Source: Halopenitus persicus
GTDB taxonomy: Archaea; Halobacteriota; Halobacteria; Halobacteriales; Haloferacaceae
Reading direction: 5' to 3'
DNA: 64,000 bases
Assembly (NCBI RefSeq): GCF_900107205.1
Contig: NZ_FNPC01000006.1
Coordinates: 1 to 64,000, forward strand
Shown here: one piece after another, positions 44,135 through 51,556 of the stretch
Numbering within the stretch: the stretch's first letter is position 1
Layout: each line of letters begins with the position of its first letter
Translations under genes and position numbers: made by a program
Notes under the pieces: generated by a model
What the model saw: only the letters and a program-made list of their open reading frames with translations
Database searches by the model: none
Told to the model about the DNA's origin: nothing

Positions 44135-44728
44135 CTATGTCCGCATCGCTTCTCCGATACGTGCCTCGGTCGGCTCTGCAAGGTAGGGCTCGATGGCGGA
44201 GTAGTCGGACCATCCCCCGATGCTCATCATCGTCCGGACATCGACCTGACGCTCAACGAGATGGTAGGTCGCCCAGGACCGGCGGAGATCGTGCGACGAA
44301 ACTGCCTGCCAGCGTGGATCGTCAGTTTGCTCTGCGACCGCGTGAGCGGCTTCCTTGACCCATCGACGGACGGAGGGGGTGCTGGCGTCGACCCACTGGT
44401 CGGAGAGGCTGAGCCCCCGTTCACGGCTGTATTTGTGAACGTCGTCGGTGACATCGTCGGGCATCCACGCGTCGCGTGTCTTCTTTGACCCGCCCTTCGT
44501 ATTCTTTCCCTGGACCTCGAAGAGCCAGACCTCACCATCATCGGAGTACCGCAGGTGGCTATCGCCCGGGTAGCTCACTTCCGACGCACGGAGCCCGCAT
44601 CGACCCATCAACTGGATCGCTACCTCACGCTCCCAGCCGTCCTCTCCGGCAGTTCGCTCCAGCCAGTCCAGTTCATCGGGAGAAAGCCAACACTTCGTCA
44701 CGTCATCGCTGTCGTCGACGCGAACCAT
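44135..44728 (-). CDS. Small tyrosine recombinase (catalytic domain only)
   Basis: A 197-residue protein with a complete active site: R47 (CGLRASE), K75, H146 and R149 (SSHDLRRSWATYH), W173 (GGWSDYS) and Y182 (EPYL). It lacks the N-terminal core-binding domain of full-length integrases and belongs to a short haloarchaeal XerC/D-like type. Its start codon is immediately downstream of a palindrome. It may resolve dimers or move a smaller module rather than the whole element. Confidence 0.85.
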   Translation of the reverse strand: MVRVDDSDDVTKCWLSPDELDWLERTAGEDGWEREVAIQLMGRCGLRASEVSYPGDSHLRYSDDGEVWLFEVQGKNTKGGSKKTRDAWMPDDVTDDVHKYSRERGLSLSDQWVDASTPSVRRWVKEAAHAVAEQTDDPRWQAVSSHDLRRSWATYHLVERQVDVRTMMSIGGWSDYSAIEPYLAEPTEARIGEAMRT

Positions 44729-44754
44729 AATCGGGTATATTAGTATATCCGATT
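44729..44754. promoter_or_regulatory. Palindrome overlapping the recombinase promoter
   Basis: A 26-base imperfect palindrome with perfect arms AATCGG and CCGATT and TATA-rich interior, directly upstream of the recombinase ATG (44728). A related half-site TAATCGGGTTATATAA lies at 44814-44829. It could be an autoregulatory operator or recombinase-binding site. Confidence 0.6.
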
Positions 44755-44978
44755 ATATCTTTGGTTTCCTTGGACCAACTTTGCCCAGATATACCGTCCA
44801 ATTGCCAGTACGTAATCGGGTTATATAATAACTCGATTAAACGGACTACCGAGCTATTCCTGCTTGCTGCATCTTCCGATTGCTGCGAACCGAACACAAG
44901 CCACTACCCAAGATCGAACTGCTATTGTTCTCTGAACCAATAGACCTATTGTATTGGCCTGTGTACCAATAGAGGAGG

Positions 44979-45317
44979 ATGGCCTCACTGACCGACGATG
45001 ACCTGGATGGCGTGAGCGAGGGGAGGAAGTATCCCGACGGGACCGTTGTCCGCGTGTTCTGTATGCGGACGGACCGTGACGCGTACCCGTCCGGGTGGGC
45101 CTACAAGCTCCACTACGGTGCAACGGAGCCCGACCCGCCCCGCACACTCGCTGATGGGACGATTCGTCGGTACGACAACTCACACGAGGATACCAAAGGA
45201 CACGAACTGCACGTCGCACCGGACCCTGACCCGGACATAATCGTGTTTCCCGGGATGGTCGAACTCTGGGAACGGTTCTGGAGCGAGATTCCGAAATTCG
45301 AGTTCGAGGTCAAGTGA
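44979..45317 (+). CDS. TumE-family toxin (DUF6516-like)
   Basis: A 112-residue protein: GRKYPDGTVVRVFCMRTDRDAYPSGWAYKLHYG, TLADGTIRRYDNSHEDTKGHELHVAP, then VELWERFWSEIPKFEFEV. The RYDN-x(n)-HxxH pattern is that of TumE proteins. It overlaps the following regulator by GTGA. The sequence GGAGG touches the ATG with no spacing. Two copies of CCAATAGA and an inverted CCAATA/TATTGG lie upstream. Confidence 0.8.
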   Translation: MASLTDDDLDGVSEGRKYPDGTVVRVFCMRTDRDAYPSGWAYKLHYGATEPDPPRTLADGTIRRYDNSHEDTKGHELHVAPDPDPDIIVFPGMVELWERFWSEIPKFEFEVK

Positions 45318-45790
45318 AGCCATCACACCACGGTGATACTATGAACGATACCACGCCGCCGCTGCACCCGATGGAGCGCGAACGGCTTCGGGCCGAATCA
45401 ACCCTCGTCGTGACTGTCAAGACGTCCAATGAGTTCCACGAGGACGTTACCGATGGCATCGAGGCGCTCGAACGGGGGGACGCGGCGGATTCCACGCCGA
45501 CGCTCTCGTTTACCAGTTACGACGACCTGCTAGAGACGCTGACGCCGCGCGTCCTCGAGCTCATCGAAGCTATCCGCCGAGAAGAGCCAGCCAGCATCAA
45601 CGAGACCGCACGGGTCGTCGACCGGGACGTGAAGAACGTCCACGAGGAGCTCAGCCGACTCGCCCAGCTGGGCATCATTTTCTTCGAGGAAGACGGCCAG
45701 CGCAAGCGTCCAGTCGTCTGGTTCGACGAACTCGTCATCAACCTCCCGTTCGATCCAGAGGCTGGTGACGCCGCAGCTGCAGCACCGTAA
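45314..45790 (+). CDS. HVO_A0114-family DNA-binding antitoxin
   Basis: A 158-residue protein with a GTG start inside the toxin's last codons. The winged helix is in residues 75-135 (VLELIEAIRREEPASINETARVVDRDVKNVHEELSRLAQLGIIFFEEDGQRKRPVVWFDELVINLP). The family name comes from a Haloferax plasmid protein; members partner TumE. It is expected to bind its own promoter. Confidence 0.85.
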   Translation: MKPSHHGDTMNDTTPPLHPMERERLRAESTLVVTVKTSNEFHEDVTDGIEALERGDAADSTPTLSFTSYDDLLETLTPRVLELIEAIRREEPASINETARVVDRDVKNVHEELSRLAQLGIIFFEEDGQRKRPVVWFDELVINLPFDPEAGDAAAAAP

Positions 45791-45861
45791 GATCTGACGA
45801 GTTAACACCGTCTCAGTAGTTGATGGTTGGAGGATCGAATCATTCCTTATTTCGGGTTTGT

Positions 45862-45878
45862 GGCTCTGTAGAAATCCT
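45862..45878 (-). repeat. 17-base IS-end-like motif, copy 2 (inverted)
   Basis: On the minus strand AGGATTTCTACAGAGCC. With copy 1 it brackets 2.85 kb containing the lipoprotein, the small recombinase and the TumE pair. Confidence 0.55.
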
Positions 45879-46048
45879 ATTTTCTCGACACCTATCTTGC
45901 CAGAATAGCTGTTATGCAGGTGTGGGACTGATGGTTAGAGAAATTACCAGTTTCGATGGATAATTATGCGAGCGTACTGCAGACACAGCGCATAGTCAGC
46001 AAAGTTCGACTTCCTCATTCGTATGACACACGGCCGTGCACCAAGAGA

Positions 46049-46753
46049 CTAAGAGTCAACGGTGGAATTAATTATCTCAGCCAAAGTCGTCCAGTATTCT
46101 TCCTGGTCTTCAATTTGATCAGGGAGATTGAGATGAAGGTAACTCCAATGGAATGAGGGTATGACATTGTACGAACTCACGTGATGAACTTCCAAAACAT
46201 CATCTTTCATTCGGCTAAATGAACTAGCACTATCAAATACTTCAAACAGAGATTCGGTCGCTTCCTCTCCAAAAGTAACGACTATTTCTGGACTAACAGT
46301 TCGTAACTCGTCTTTCAGATATTGTTCACAGTGAAGTTTCGCCTTGCGATTTTTCCATTTTTTTCGACGCCCCTCAATATCGGCACATTTCTTTATATTT
46401 GTAAAGTAGATGCCTAACTTTCGTTCATCAGAGAAATCAGCAGAGATGTCCTTAAAAAATGAATCGGAGAATCGATTCCCTTCTTTTATCCATTCAGGAA
46501 TCGGATTGTTTCTGACTTTACTTTCGAATTGCCCGTCTCTTTCCTTTTGAGATTTAGGAGAGTTCTGAGTTTTGCGATCTTCATTCGGTGTTTCAGCTAC
46601 AAAAGCAATCTCCGCATCAAGCACACCCTCTCCAAACTTTGGGTAGAAACGGCATTGACTATCTCGGTTTGGACATTCAAAACAGGGACCAGCTCCAGTA
46701 TTCCAATTATTCCACGTTTCCTCAAAGAAGGCCGGGATATTGTCTAAGGACAT
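46049..46753 (-). CDS. Uracil-DNA glycosylase superfamily protein (family 4-like)
   Basis: A 234-residue protein. C24 and C27 (GPCFECPNR), C123 (TNIKKC) and C142 (LHCEQYLKDEL) are placed like the [4Fe-4S] ligands of family 4 enzymes. Motif A is altered to GEGVLDAEIAFVAETPNEDR. PEIVVTFGEEATESLF and a histidine in SFHWSYLHLNLP match later motifs. GC is about 40%, far below the core. Because motif A is unusual, activity on uracil is uncertain. The ATG is at 46751-46753. Confidence 0.75.
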   Translation of the reverse strand: MSLDNIPAFFEETWNNWNTGAGPCFECPNRDSQCRFYPKFGEGVLDAEIAFVAETPNEDRKTQNSPKSQKERDGQFESKVRNNPIPEWIKEGNRFSDSFFKDISADFSDERKLGIYFTNIKKCADIEGRRKKWKNRKAKLHCEQYLKDELRTVSPEIVVTFGEEATESLFEVFDSASSFSRMKDDVLEVHHVSSYNVIPSFHWSYLHLNLPDQIEDQEEYWTTLAEIINSTVDS

Positions 46754-46791
46754 AATATCACGACTATCTATCAACGGGGTTATTCCTTTTG

Positions 46792-46995
46792 ATGAATCCG
46801 AACTCTGCTCAGAGAAAAGGATATGCCAACTGCAACCTCTGTATCGGTCACGGCGCTTCTGACGAAAATCAGGGATGTTACGACCTGGTTCGCTCCACCA
46901 TCGATCTATACCCACACTGTTCAGAGTGTCTTATCGATATTATGAGTGAGACAGCCGACAACGAGTTCACGGAGCTGCTTCCACCAGTGTCGTGA
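46792..46995 (+). CDS. Possible small zinc-finger protein
   Basis: A 67-residue frame, MNPNSAQRKGYANCNLCIG, with a C-x2-C pair in NCNLC and another in HCSECLID, 25 or so residues apart. Divergent from the glycosylase-like gene with its start only about 40 bases away. Composition is neutral; could be chance. Confidence 0.4.
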   Translation: MNPNSAQRKGYANCNLCIGHGASDENQGCYDLVRSTIDLYPHCSECLIDIMSETADNEFTELLPPVS

Positions 46996-47308
46996 GCGCA
47001 CGAATACCCGCTTGCTCAACGAACCGGAGCAACCGCGATTTCGGGAGAGGTTCCATCCAGTCAGACTACCGGACGTACCTGTACCTCCCTGAGGATTTCA
47101 ACAGAGTCGGTTTTGTTGAAATTCTTTGAAATTTTGACTGGTTGCGAACAACACAGGGATCTACGTATCGATCGGTCGAATGATCTCACTCAATATCTGC
47201 CAAAAACACCGTGCTAGATACAGAAGAGATAGTCAGATGCAGTTTTCGTCCAGATAAGAGAATCTATTCAGACCATAACAATATGTATTTTGAGTATGCA
47301 TTATCGGT
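46996..47308. other. AT-rich spacer with hairpin and IS-end-like motif
   Basis: Contains a perfect 9-base inverted repeat ATTTCAACA / TGTTGAAAT (47095-47103 and 47114-47122) overlapping the third 17-base motif AGGATTTCAACAGAGTC (47092-47108). No gene seen. Confidence 0.55.
47092..47108 (+). repeat. 17-base IS-end-like motif, copy 3
   Basis: AGGATTTCAACAGAGTC, one change from copy 1 (43027) and in the same orientation. It overlaps the 9-base hairpin at 47095-47122. Confidence 0.55.
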
Positions 47309-48358
47309 ATGGGGTTATCGGCGTTCCTAAAGAAAGTCTTCGACCAGTTTCTCTCGAAGAATTCGTCTGGTTCCGTACAAGAATCTTCAGAATATGAGCA
47401 AAGCGGGCATCATAAGGATATAAGACTAGTCCGGGTGATTGATAGAACAGCTCATATCTCTCCAGTAGATCGTGAGAGAGAGATTGATTACGTGATTAAC
47501 AACCCGACCGATAAGGAGTTTAATTTCGTGTTCTTGCCGCTTCGAGAATTCAAACGTAATTTACAGCTATTTGACGAGGAAGGAACTAAATTAAACTTCT
47601 ATGAGAATAGAAGGGTAGAGGGTATGATTGATCAGTTAAAACAGAAGGATCCAGCTGGATGGGGGGAATTTCAGGAAAAGTTTAAAGAGTACGACTATAA
47701 AGTATTAGTGCAGTTACCTCGGGAGAGACCTCTTAAACCAGGTGATTATAGAACTATAAAAACAACATTCGATCAGTCAGAAACCGTTTCCTTTCATAGT
47801 ATCTCGGATCCAAAATGGTATCTGGGATGGATATCTAGATGGGAAAAGAAATTTTTTCGAATACCCACATTCCGAGCCAACGTAGAGCAATTTCCCACCA
47901 ATCATCATGATGAGTATATAGTCATTAAGGGGCCGCCTGGCTACGGTACCAAAGGTTCGACAAGACGGGAAGACGGGGAACCAGCTAGGGACCTGTATGA
48001 AAATGGGCTAGATGATGATACTCGGGTAATCTCCTGTCGATTACCACCAGCTAAGAACCGCAGATATGAATGGGATCTAGACTATGATTTGATTCCGAAT
48101 CATAGCGGCCTTATGTCTGTTTTAGTGATTTACCTTCTGTTATCTATTGTCGCAGCTGTTTCTTCAATCATACTATGGGGTATGTTTTCTATATCTGATC
48201 CTCAAGGGTTAATTCAAGCTACTTCGGGAGGATTCATTACAGCTACACTTGGACTGATTTTTGCACTGAGTGCTGAGTGGACTAACAGATACAAAATTCT
48301 CTGTGTTATCCCGCTGCTTCTCCATGGAGGAGCATGGGTGCTATGGCAGTTTACGTAG
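47309..48358 (+). CDS. AT-rich membrane protein of unknown family
   Basis: A 349-residue protein. The N-terminal 260 residues are soluble with a beta-rich part (IRLVRVIDRTAHISPVDREREIDYVINNPTDKEFNFVFLPL) recalling an Ig-like or intermediate-filament-type fold. About three membrane helices close the protein (SVLVIYLLLSIVAAVSSIILWG, GFITATLGLIFAL, KILCVIPLLLHGGAWVLWQF). It is much less acidic and AT-richer than core proteins, indicating transfer. No motif of a known effector is visible. Confidence 0.75.
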   Translation: MGLSAFLKKVFDQFLSKNSSGSVQESSEYEQSGHHKDIRLVRVIDRTAHISPVDREREIDYVINNPTDKEFNFVFLPLREFKRNLQLFDEEGTKLNFYENRRVEGMIDQLKQKDPAGWGEFQEKFKEYDYKVLVQLPRERPLKPGDYRTIKTTFDQSETVSFHSISDPKWYLGWISRWEKKFFRIPTFRANVEQFPTNHHDEYIVIKGPPGYGTKGSTRREDGEPARDLYENGLDDDTRVISCRLPPAKNRRYEWDLDYDLIPNHSGLMSVLVIYLLLSIVAAVSSIILWGMFSISDPQGLIQATSGGFITATLGLIFALSAEWTNRYKILCVIPLLLHGGAWVLWQFT

Positions 48359-48432
48359 AGCCCTAGATCCACTTTTGCCTTCCACACAAACTACTAATGT
48401 AGGTGTATCTAAATAGCATATAAGAAAGGGCT

Positions 48433-48549
48433 ATGGACGACGACAAAAATCTTCAAAAGGCGGCTGAGGAACAGTTGTTTCAGGTGGCAGTACGGGGTAG
48501 TGGTACGGTCACGTGGTCCGGGAAGGAAGATCAGAGTGACGAGAATTAA
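48433..48549 (+). CDS. Possible 38-residue protein
   Basis: The frame MDDDKNLQKAAEEQLFQVAV continues through TVTWSGKEDQSDEN. Acidic and compact, same strand and 74 bases after the membrane protein. Weak support beyond composition. Confidence 0.35.
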   Translation: MDDDKNLQKAAEEQLFQVAVRGSGTVTWSGKEDQSDEN

Positions 48550-48612
48550 TCGGTGTAGCACCTGAGCTGGTCGACAGACGGTTCCGAAAATCGAGAACTA
48601 GTTGTCGCGGTT

Positions 48613-49047
48613 TTATTCTACAATGAGAGTAGCAAGCACGAGAGGTAGAACTCGGAGAGGATGAAACCGATTCTTGCCTGGATGATGGGTTGGTGGCGTC
48701 AGCGTTTGTACACCGTCTGACTCGCTACGTGATACTTCGATTTCTTCTGCATCAGGAGGATATGTCCACCGGAGGAGTGGGGAGGGATCGTTCATCTGCT
48801 CCGTTAGATACGTGATAACGAAATCCGCGGTTTCGTACCATCGAACCTCGAGAGTGCCAGATGCTGTCGATGAATCCTGGTCATCAACAGTTGCACGTAC
48901 CAGACGCGGGTGGGTTCTGCGCGGCTCGAGGCTAACGTCCTCGACTGCCTCACGCTGACTCAGAAAACGATGAATCACCCGCAAGGACTCCCTATCCGGG
49001 CCGGTGTCCCATCGCTCGATCGTTGGGACAGTGTTTGGGGAAGTCAT
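48613..49047 (-). CDS. Plasmid-type protein partner of the HTH gene
   Basis: A 144-residue protein: MTSPNTVPTIERWDTGPDRESLRVIHRFLSQREAVEDVSLEP, LEVRWYETADFVITYLT and LLRWTYPPDAEEIE. Its start overlaps the wHTH gene by 4 bases, so the two are coupled. This pair recurs in haloarchaeal plasmids; a toxin-antitoxin role has been suggested to me only by the arrangement. Confidence 0.7.
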   Translation of the reverse strand: MTSPNTVPTIERWDTGPDRESLRVIHRFLSQREAVEDVSLEPRRTHPRLVRATVDDQDSSTASGTLEVRWYETADFVITYLTEQMNDPSPLLRWTYPPDAEEIEVSRSESDGVQTLTPPTHHPGKNRFHPLRVLPLVLATLIVE

Positions 49048-49610
49048 TGCGACTCAGGTGACGCACCGTCATCGGAATCGGTCGCAACGAACGCCGATAT
49101 CAGACGGCTATCGTTTTGCTGGAGTTGACGTGCTGCCTCGTAGAGGCGAATATCCCGTTGTATGCTGTTCCACGTCCCGATCTCTTGCATCAACTCGTGG
49201 ACCGGCCGGTCACTGTTTGGTTCGTATATCGAGGCAGTGTCCGGTCCTTCAACGCCGAACTCTTCCTTGAGCTCGGCTTCTTTCGCTTCCAGTTCACGAA
49301 CTCGCTCAGCAAGATCCTGGGTTGAATGTTTTTCCGCAATCTGGGTTACCTCCCGCCATTCCAGGTACGTGTCGTTCCGGCGAAACATAAGGGAACGGCC
49401 GGGGTTTTGGAATTCGACGATGCCCATTTGCTTCAGACGCTTCAAATGCTTCTTTGCCGTATTAGGGGAGCATCTGGCGAGGTCAGCGATATCATCGTGT
49501 CTCGTGAATTCAGAGATCCCGAGAATCACTTCATAAATTCGTCCAAACGCGTCGTTTTCCGCGTCCCATGAATCGCGGATGTTGGTGACGACGTCTTCCG
49601 AAGGTTCCAT
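49044..49610 (-). CDS. Winged-helix regulator (DUF7342-like)
   Basis: A 188-residue protein with an N-terminal winged helix (FGRIYEVILGISEFTRHDDIADLARCSPNTAKKHLKRLKQMGIVEF, residues 25-75) and a C-terminal coiled coil (LAERVRELEAKEAELKEEFGVEG). It resembles the family I know as DUF7342. Upstream gene of a coupled pair. The 297-base spacer beyond it (49611-49907) has no gene I can support. Confidence 0.75.
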   Translation of the reverse strand: MEPSEDVVTNIRDSWDAENDAFGRIYEVILGISEFTRHDDIADLARCSPNTAKKHLKRLKQMGIVEFQNPGRSLMFRRNDTYLEWREVTQIAEKHSTQDLAERVRELEAKEAELKEEFGVEGPDTASIYEPNSDRPVHELMQEIGTWNSIQRDIRLYEAARQLQQNDSRLISAFVATDSDDGASPESQ

Positions 49611-49907
49611 ACGAACCGCTGTCCATCTGACGCAAATTATTTTTCGATCACGAAACTATCTGTTCTCACTAATCTATTTTTACCCAAGGCCCTTCGTACC
49701 GAGTGTGAAGCACACATCGGCTCTTGAAGGAAACCCACGATTGCTGGCCCCCGAATTAACGGCCGGCATTGTGGCCCCTCACGAAGTCGATAACCAACTG
49801 ATGCCGTAACCAGCACGACGAACCCAACAATATGTCCATAGAAGCGACCAGCATCTGCTCTAGCCCACGAACCGCGCGCAAATCGGCAGCCCGGACGGAG
49901 GAGAGCA

Positions 49908-50102
49908 ATGAGTAGCCAGGAAGTCGTTTCCGAATTGAACCGCTACGCGGACCGGAACACCGAGTTCCTGTCCCGGGTTCTCGCATACGGCGACACGGAG
50001 GCGCGAGCGTATGCGCTGGCCCTCCTCTCGAACGGTGCTACGGCCGAGGACATCGACAAGATACAGGCAGAACTCGACCGAATACGACGCGATCTCAAGT
50101 AG
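49908..50102 (+). CDS. Small helical protein beside the integrase
   Basis: A 64-residue protein, MSSQEVVSELNRYADRNTEF, with helices through DRIRRDLK. It converges on the integrase gene with 5 bases between stops. Small helical proteins are often found beside haloarchaeal integrases; a recombination directionality role is a guess. Confidence 0.7.
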   Translation: MSSQEVVSELNRYADRNTEFLSRVLAYGDTEARAYALALLSNGATAEDIDKIQAELDRIRRDLK

Positions 50103-50107
50103 TGGTA

Positions 50108-51352
50108 CTACTCCTCCGAGAGGGACTCGGCAAACGCCTGTGCGTCTTCGAGAATATCGGGATTGTCGTCGACGATTTCGGAGAAGTTTCTCGCTCGCTG
50201 GATGTCCTCGAGGAACTCCGGGTTTTCCTGTGCGAGACGGAAGACCTGGTCCCGGACCTCACTTTGATCCTCCTCGATCGATTCGATTGCGCCGTACTCG
50301 AGGGGTTGATTACACCAGACGCACGTTTCCCGATGGCGCGGCGTGTCCTTCTGACATCGCGGACATTCGACCGGACCCAATGGCTCGGATTCGTCCTCCT
50401 CAACCTCGAGTCCGTGCATTTTCGCGTACTCGTTGTCGGCGTCACCGCCGAACCGTGCAACGTAGTGGGCCGTCGCATCGCTGCCCCGCTTTCGTCCTTG
50501 GCGATCCTCGATAAACGCCTGGTTCATACCTTGACGAGCCAGATACGTTGCGTTGGACTTACGGAAGTTGGTCGGTGTGACCGGCTTCTTGACGTCAGCG
50601 CGTTCGGCTGCGTCGGAGAAGCAGTTGTTGAACTGTCGGTAGCTAAGTTCCTCAGCTTCAGTCAGTTTCGACCAGAGTGGCGACTTCGGATCGTCCGAGT
50701 CAGGATGGTCGTTCAGCCACCGCTGGAGGTACGGCACGCTCGGAACCAGTGTGACCGATCGTTGCCCGGTCTTCCCGTCGACGTGAATACTGAGACCGTG
50801 CTCGTGGTCGCTTACGTTTCCGATAGTGAGGTTTCGAAGTTCACCGCTTCGAGCCCCAGAGTCAAACGCGACGGCGATGAGGGCTGCGTCACGAGAGTTT
50901 CTGGTCTCCTCGATCATCGGGAGAATATCGTCCTCCCAACGGAGCATATCGCCGGGATCGGGGACCGGGTCGTGGCTGTTAGACATTCCCGATGGAATCC
51001 ACTCAACGCTCGTCGGAAGATCGTCTCCCTCAGTCACTCGCCGGGCAAGAACCCTGATAGCAGTCCGATAATCGTGGTTTGTGTATTCGTTGTCGTAATT
51101 ACGGTTGATCCACCGAACGAGATCCTCGGCCGCGTCGCGGTCCTCGAGGGCACTCGCAATGCCGCCGACGTTCTCGGCCAGAATGGTACAGTGACGAAGC
51201 AACTTGTTGTGACGGTGGTCAGTATATTCCGATTTGAGGAGATCAATCTTGTCGGAAAATCTTATGAGAATCTCCTTATCTCTCTGATCTATTTCATTAG
51301 ATGTCTCGATTCTTTCGCGCAGAGTTTCGATTTGTTTCCTAACGTCTGCCAT
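50108..51352 (-). CDS. Tyrosine integrase of the element
   Basis: A 414-residue integrase. Residues 1-120 are a helical core-binding domain. Catalytic R168 (SGARSGELRNL), R264 (TPTNFRKSNATYL; the usual histidine three residues earlier is Thr) and Y297 (TAHYVARF) are visible. A zinc ribbon follows (C330, C333, C344, C347: CPRCQKDTPRHRETCVWC), then an acidic tail. The gene reads away from the right attachment site, its start 52 bases inside attR. It is the probable enzyme for integration at tRNA-Thr. Confidence 0.88.
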   Translation of the reverse strand: MADVRKQIETLRERIETSNEIDQRDKEILIRFSDKIDLLKSEYTDHRHNKLLRHCTILAENVGGIASALEDRDAAEDLVRWINRNYDNEYTNHDYRTAIRVLARRVTEGDDLPTSVEWIPSGMSNSHDPVPDPGDMLRWEDDILPMIEETRNSRDAALIAVAFDSGARSGELRNLTIGNVSDHEHGLSIHVDGKTGQRSVTLVPSVPYLQRWLNDHPDSDDPKSPLWSKLTEAEELSYRQFNNCFSDAAERADVKKPVTPTNFRKSNATYLARQGMNQAFIEDRQGRKRGSDATAHYVARFGGDADNEYAKMHGLEVEEDESEPLGPVECPRCQKDTPRHRETCVWCNQPLEYGAIESIEEDQSEVRDQVFRLAQENPEFLEDIQRARNFSEIVDDNPDILEDAQAFAESLSEE

Positions 51353-51358
51353 TTATCG

Positions 51359-51370
51359 AACACCGGTGTT
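51359..51370. promoter_or_regulatory. 12-base palindrome before the integrase start
   Basis: AACACCGGTGTT is a perfect palindrome 7 bases before the integrase ATG, with an AT box (CCTAATAAAA on the minus strand) beyond it. Likely an operator or recombination-protein site between promoter and start. Confidence 0.6.
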
Positions 51371-51403
51371 TTATTAGGGAAGACATTGAACCTTTTGTTT
51401 ATG

Positions 51404-51417
51404 TCCCGGCCTAGGCT
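51404..51417 (+). other. attR, copy of the tRNA-Thr 3' end
   Basis: TCCCGGCCTAGGCT, identical to 29364-29377. The neighbouring bases differ, so the match stops sharply, as expected at a crossover core. Confidence 0.85.
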
Positions 51418-51556
51418 CTTTCCTCCGTACACTCCTTGTGCGCACACGTTTCCGGCGATACTCGTCTGAACGAAACCCGTTCAAGATCGGCTCCTATCGC
51501 TAGGAAAGCATCCTGAACGGTGGGCACTGCCGAATCGGTCGTCATCGATCGACCCA

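Larger units (their letters stand above)
29364..51417. mobile_element. Integrated genetic element in tRNA-Thr (about 22 kb)
   Basis: The element is bounded on the left by the tRNA-Thr 3' end and on the right by an exact 14-base copy (TCCCGGCCTAGGCT). A tyrosine integrase begins 52 bases inside the right end. The content differs from the flanks: mixed and often low GC, plasmid-type proteins, restriction-modification, three toxin-antitoxin type loci, and pseudogenes. No replication protein or capsid gene is recognised, so it is better called an integrative island than a provirus. A shorter nested boundary cannot be excluded. Confidence 0.85.

Noticed and set aside
45956-46156. 66-codon plus-strand frame near the glycosylase-like gene
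   Set aside because: Antisense to the end of that gene and without halophile composition.
50108-51352. Loss of integrase activity because the catalytic HxxR histidine is Thr
   Set aside because: Archaeal integrases vary at this position, and Arg and Tyr residues are intact; no firm claim is justified.
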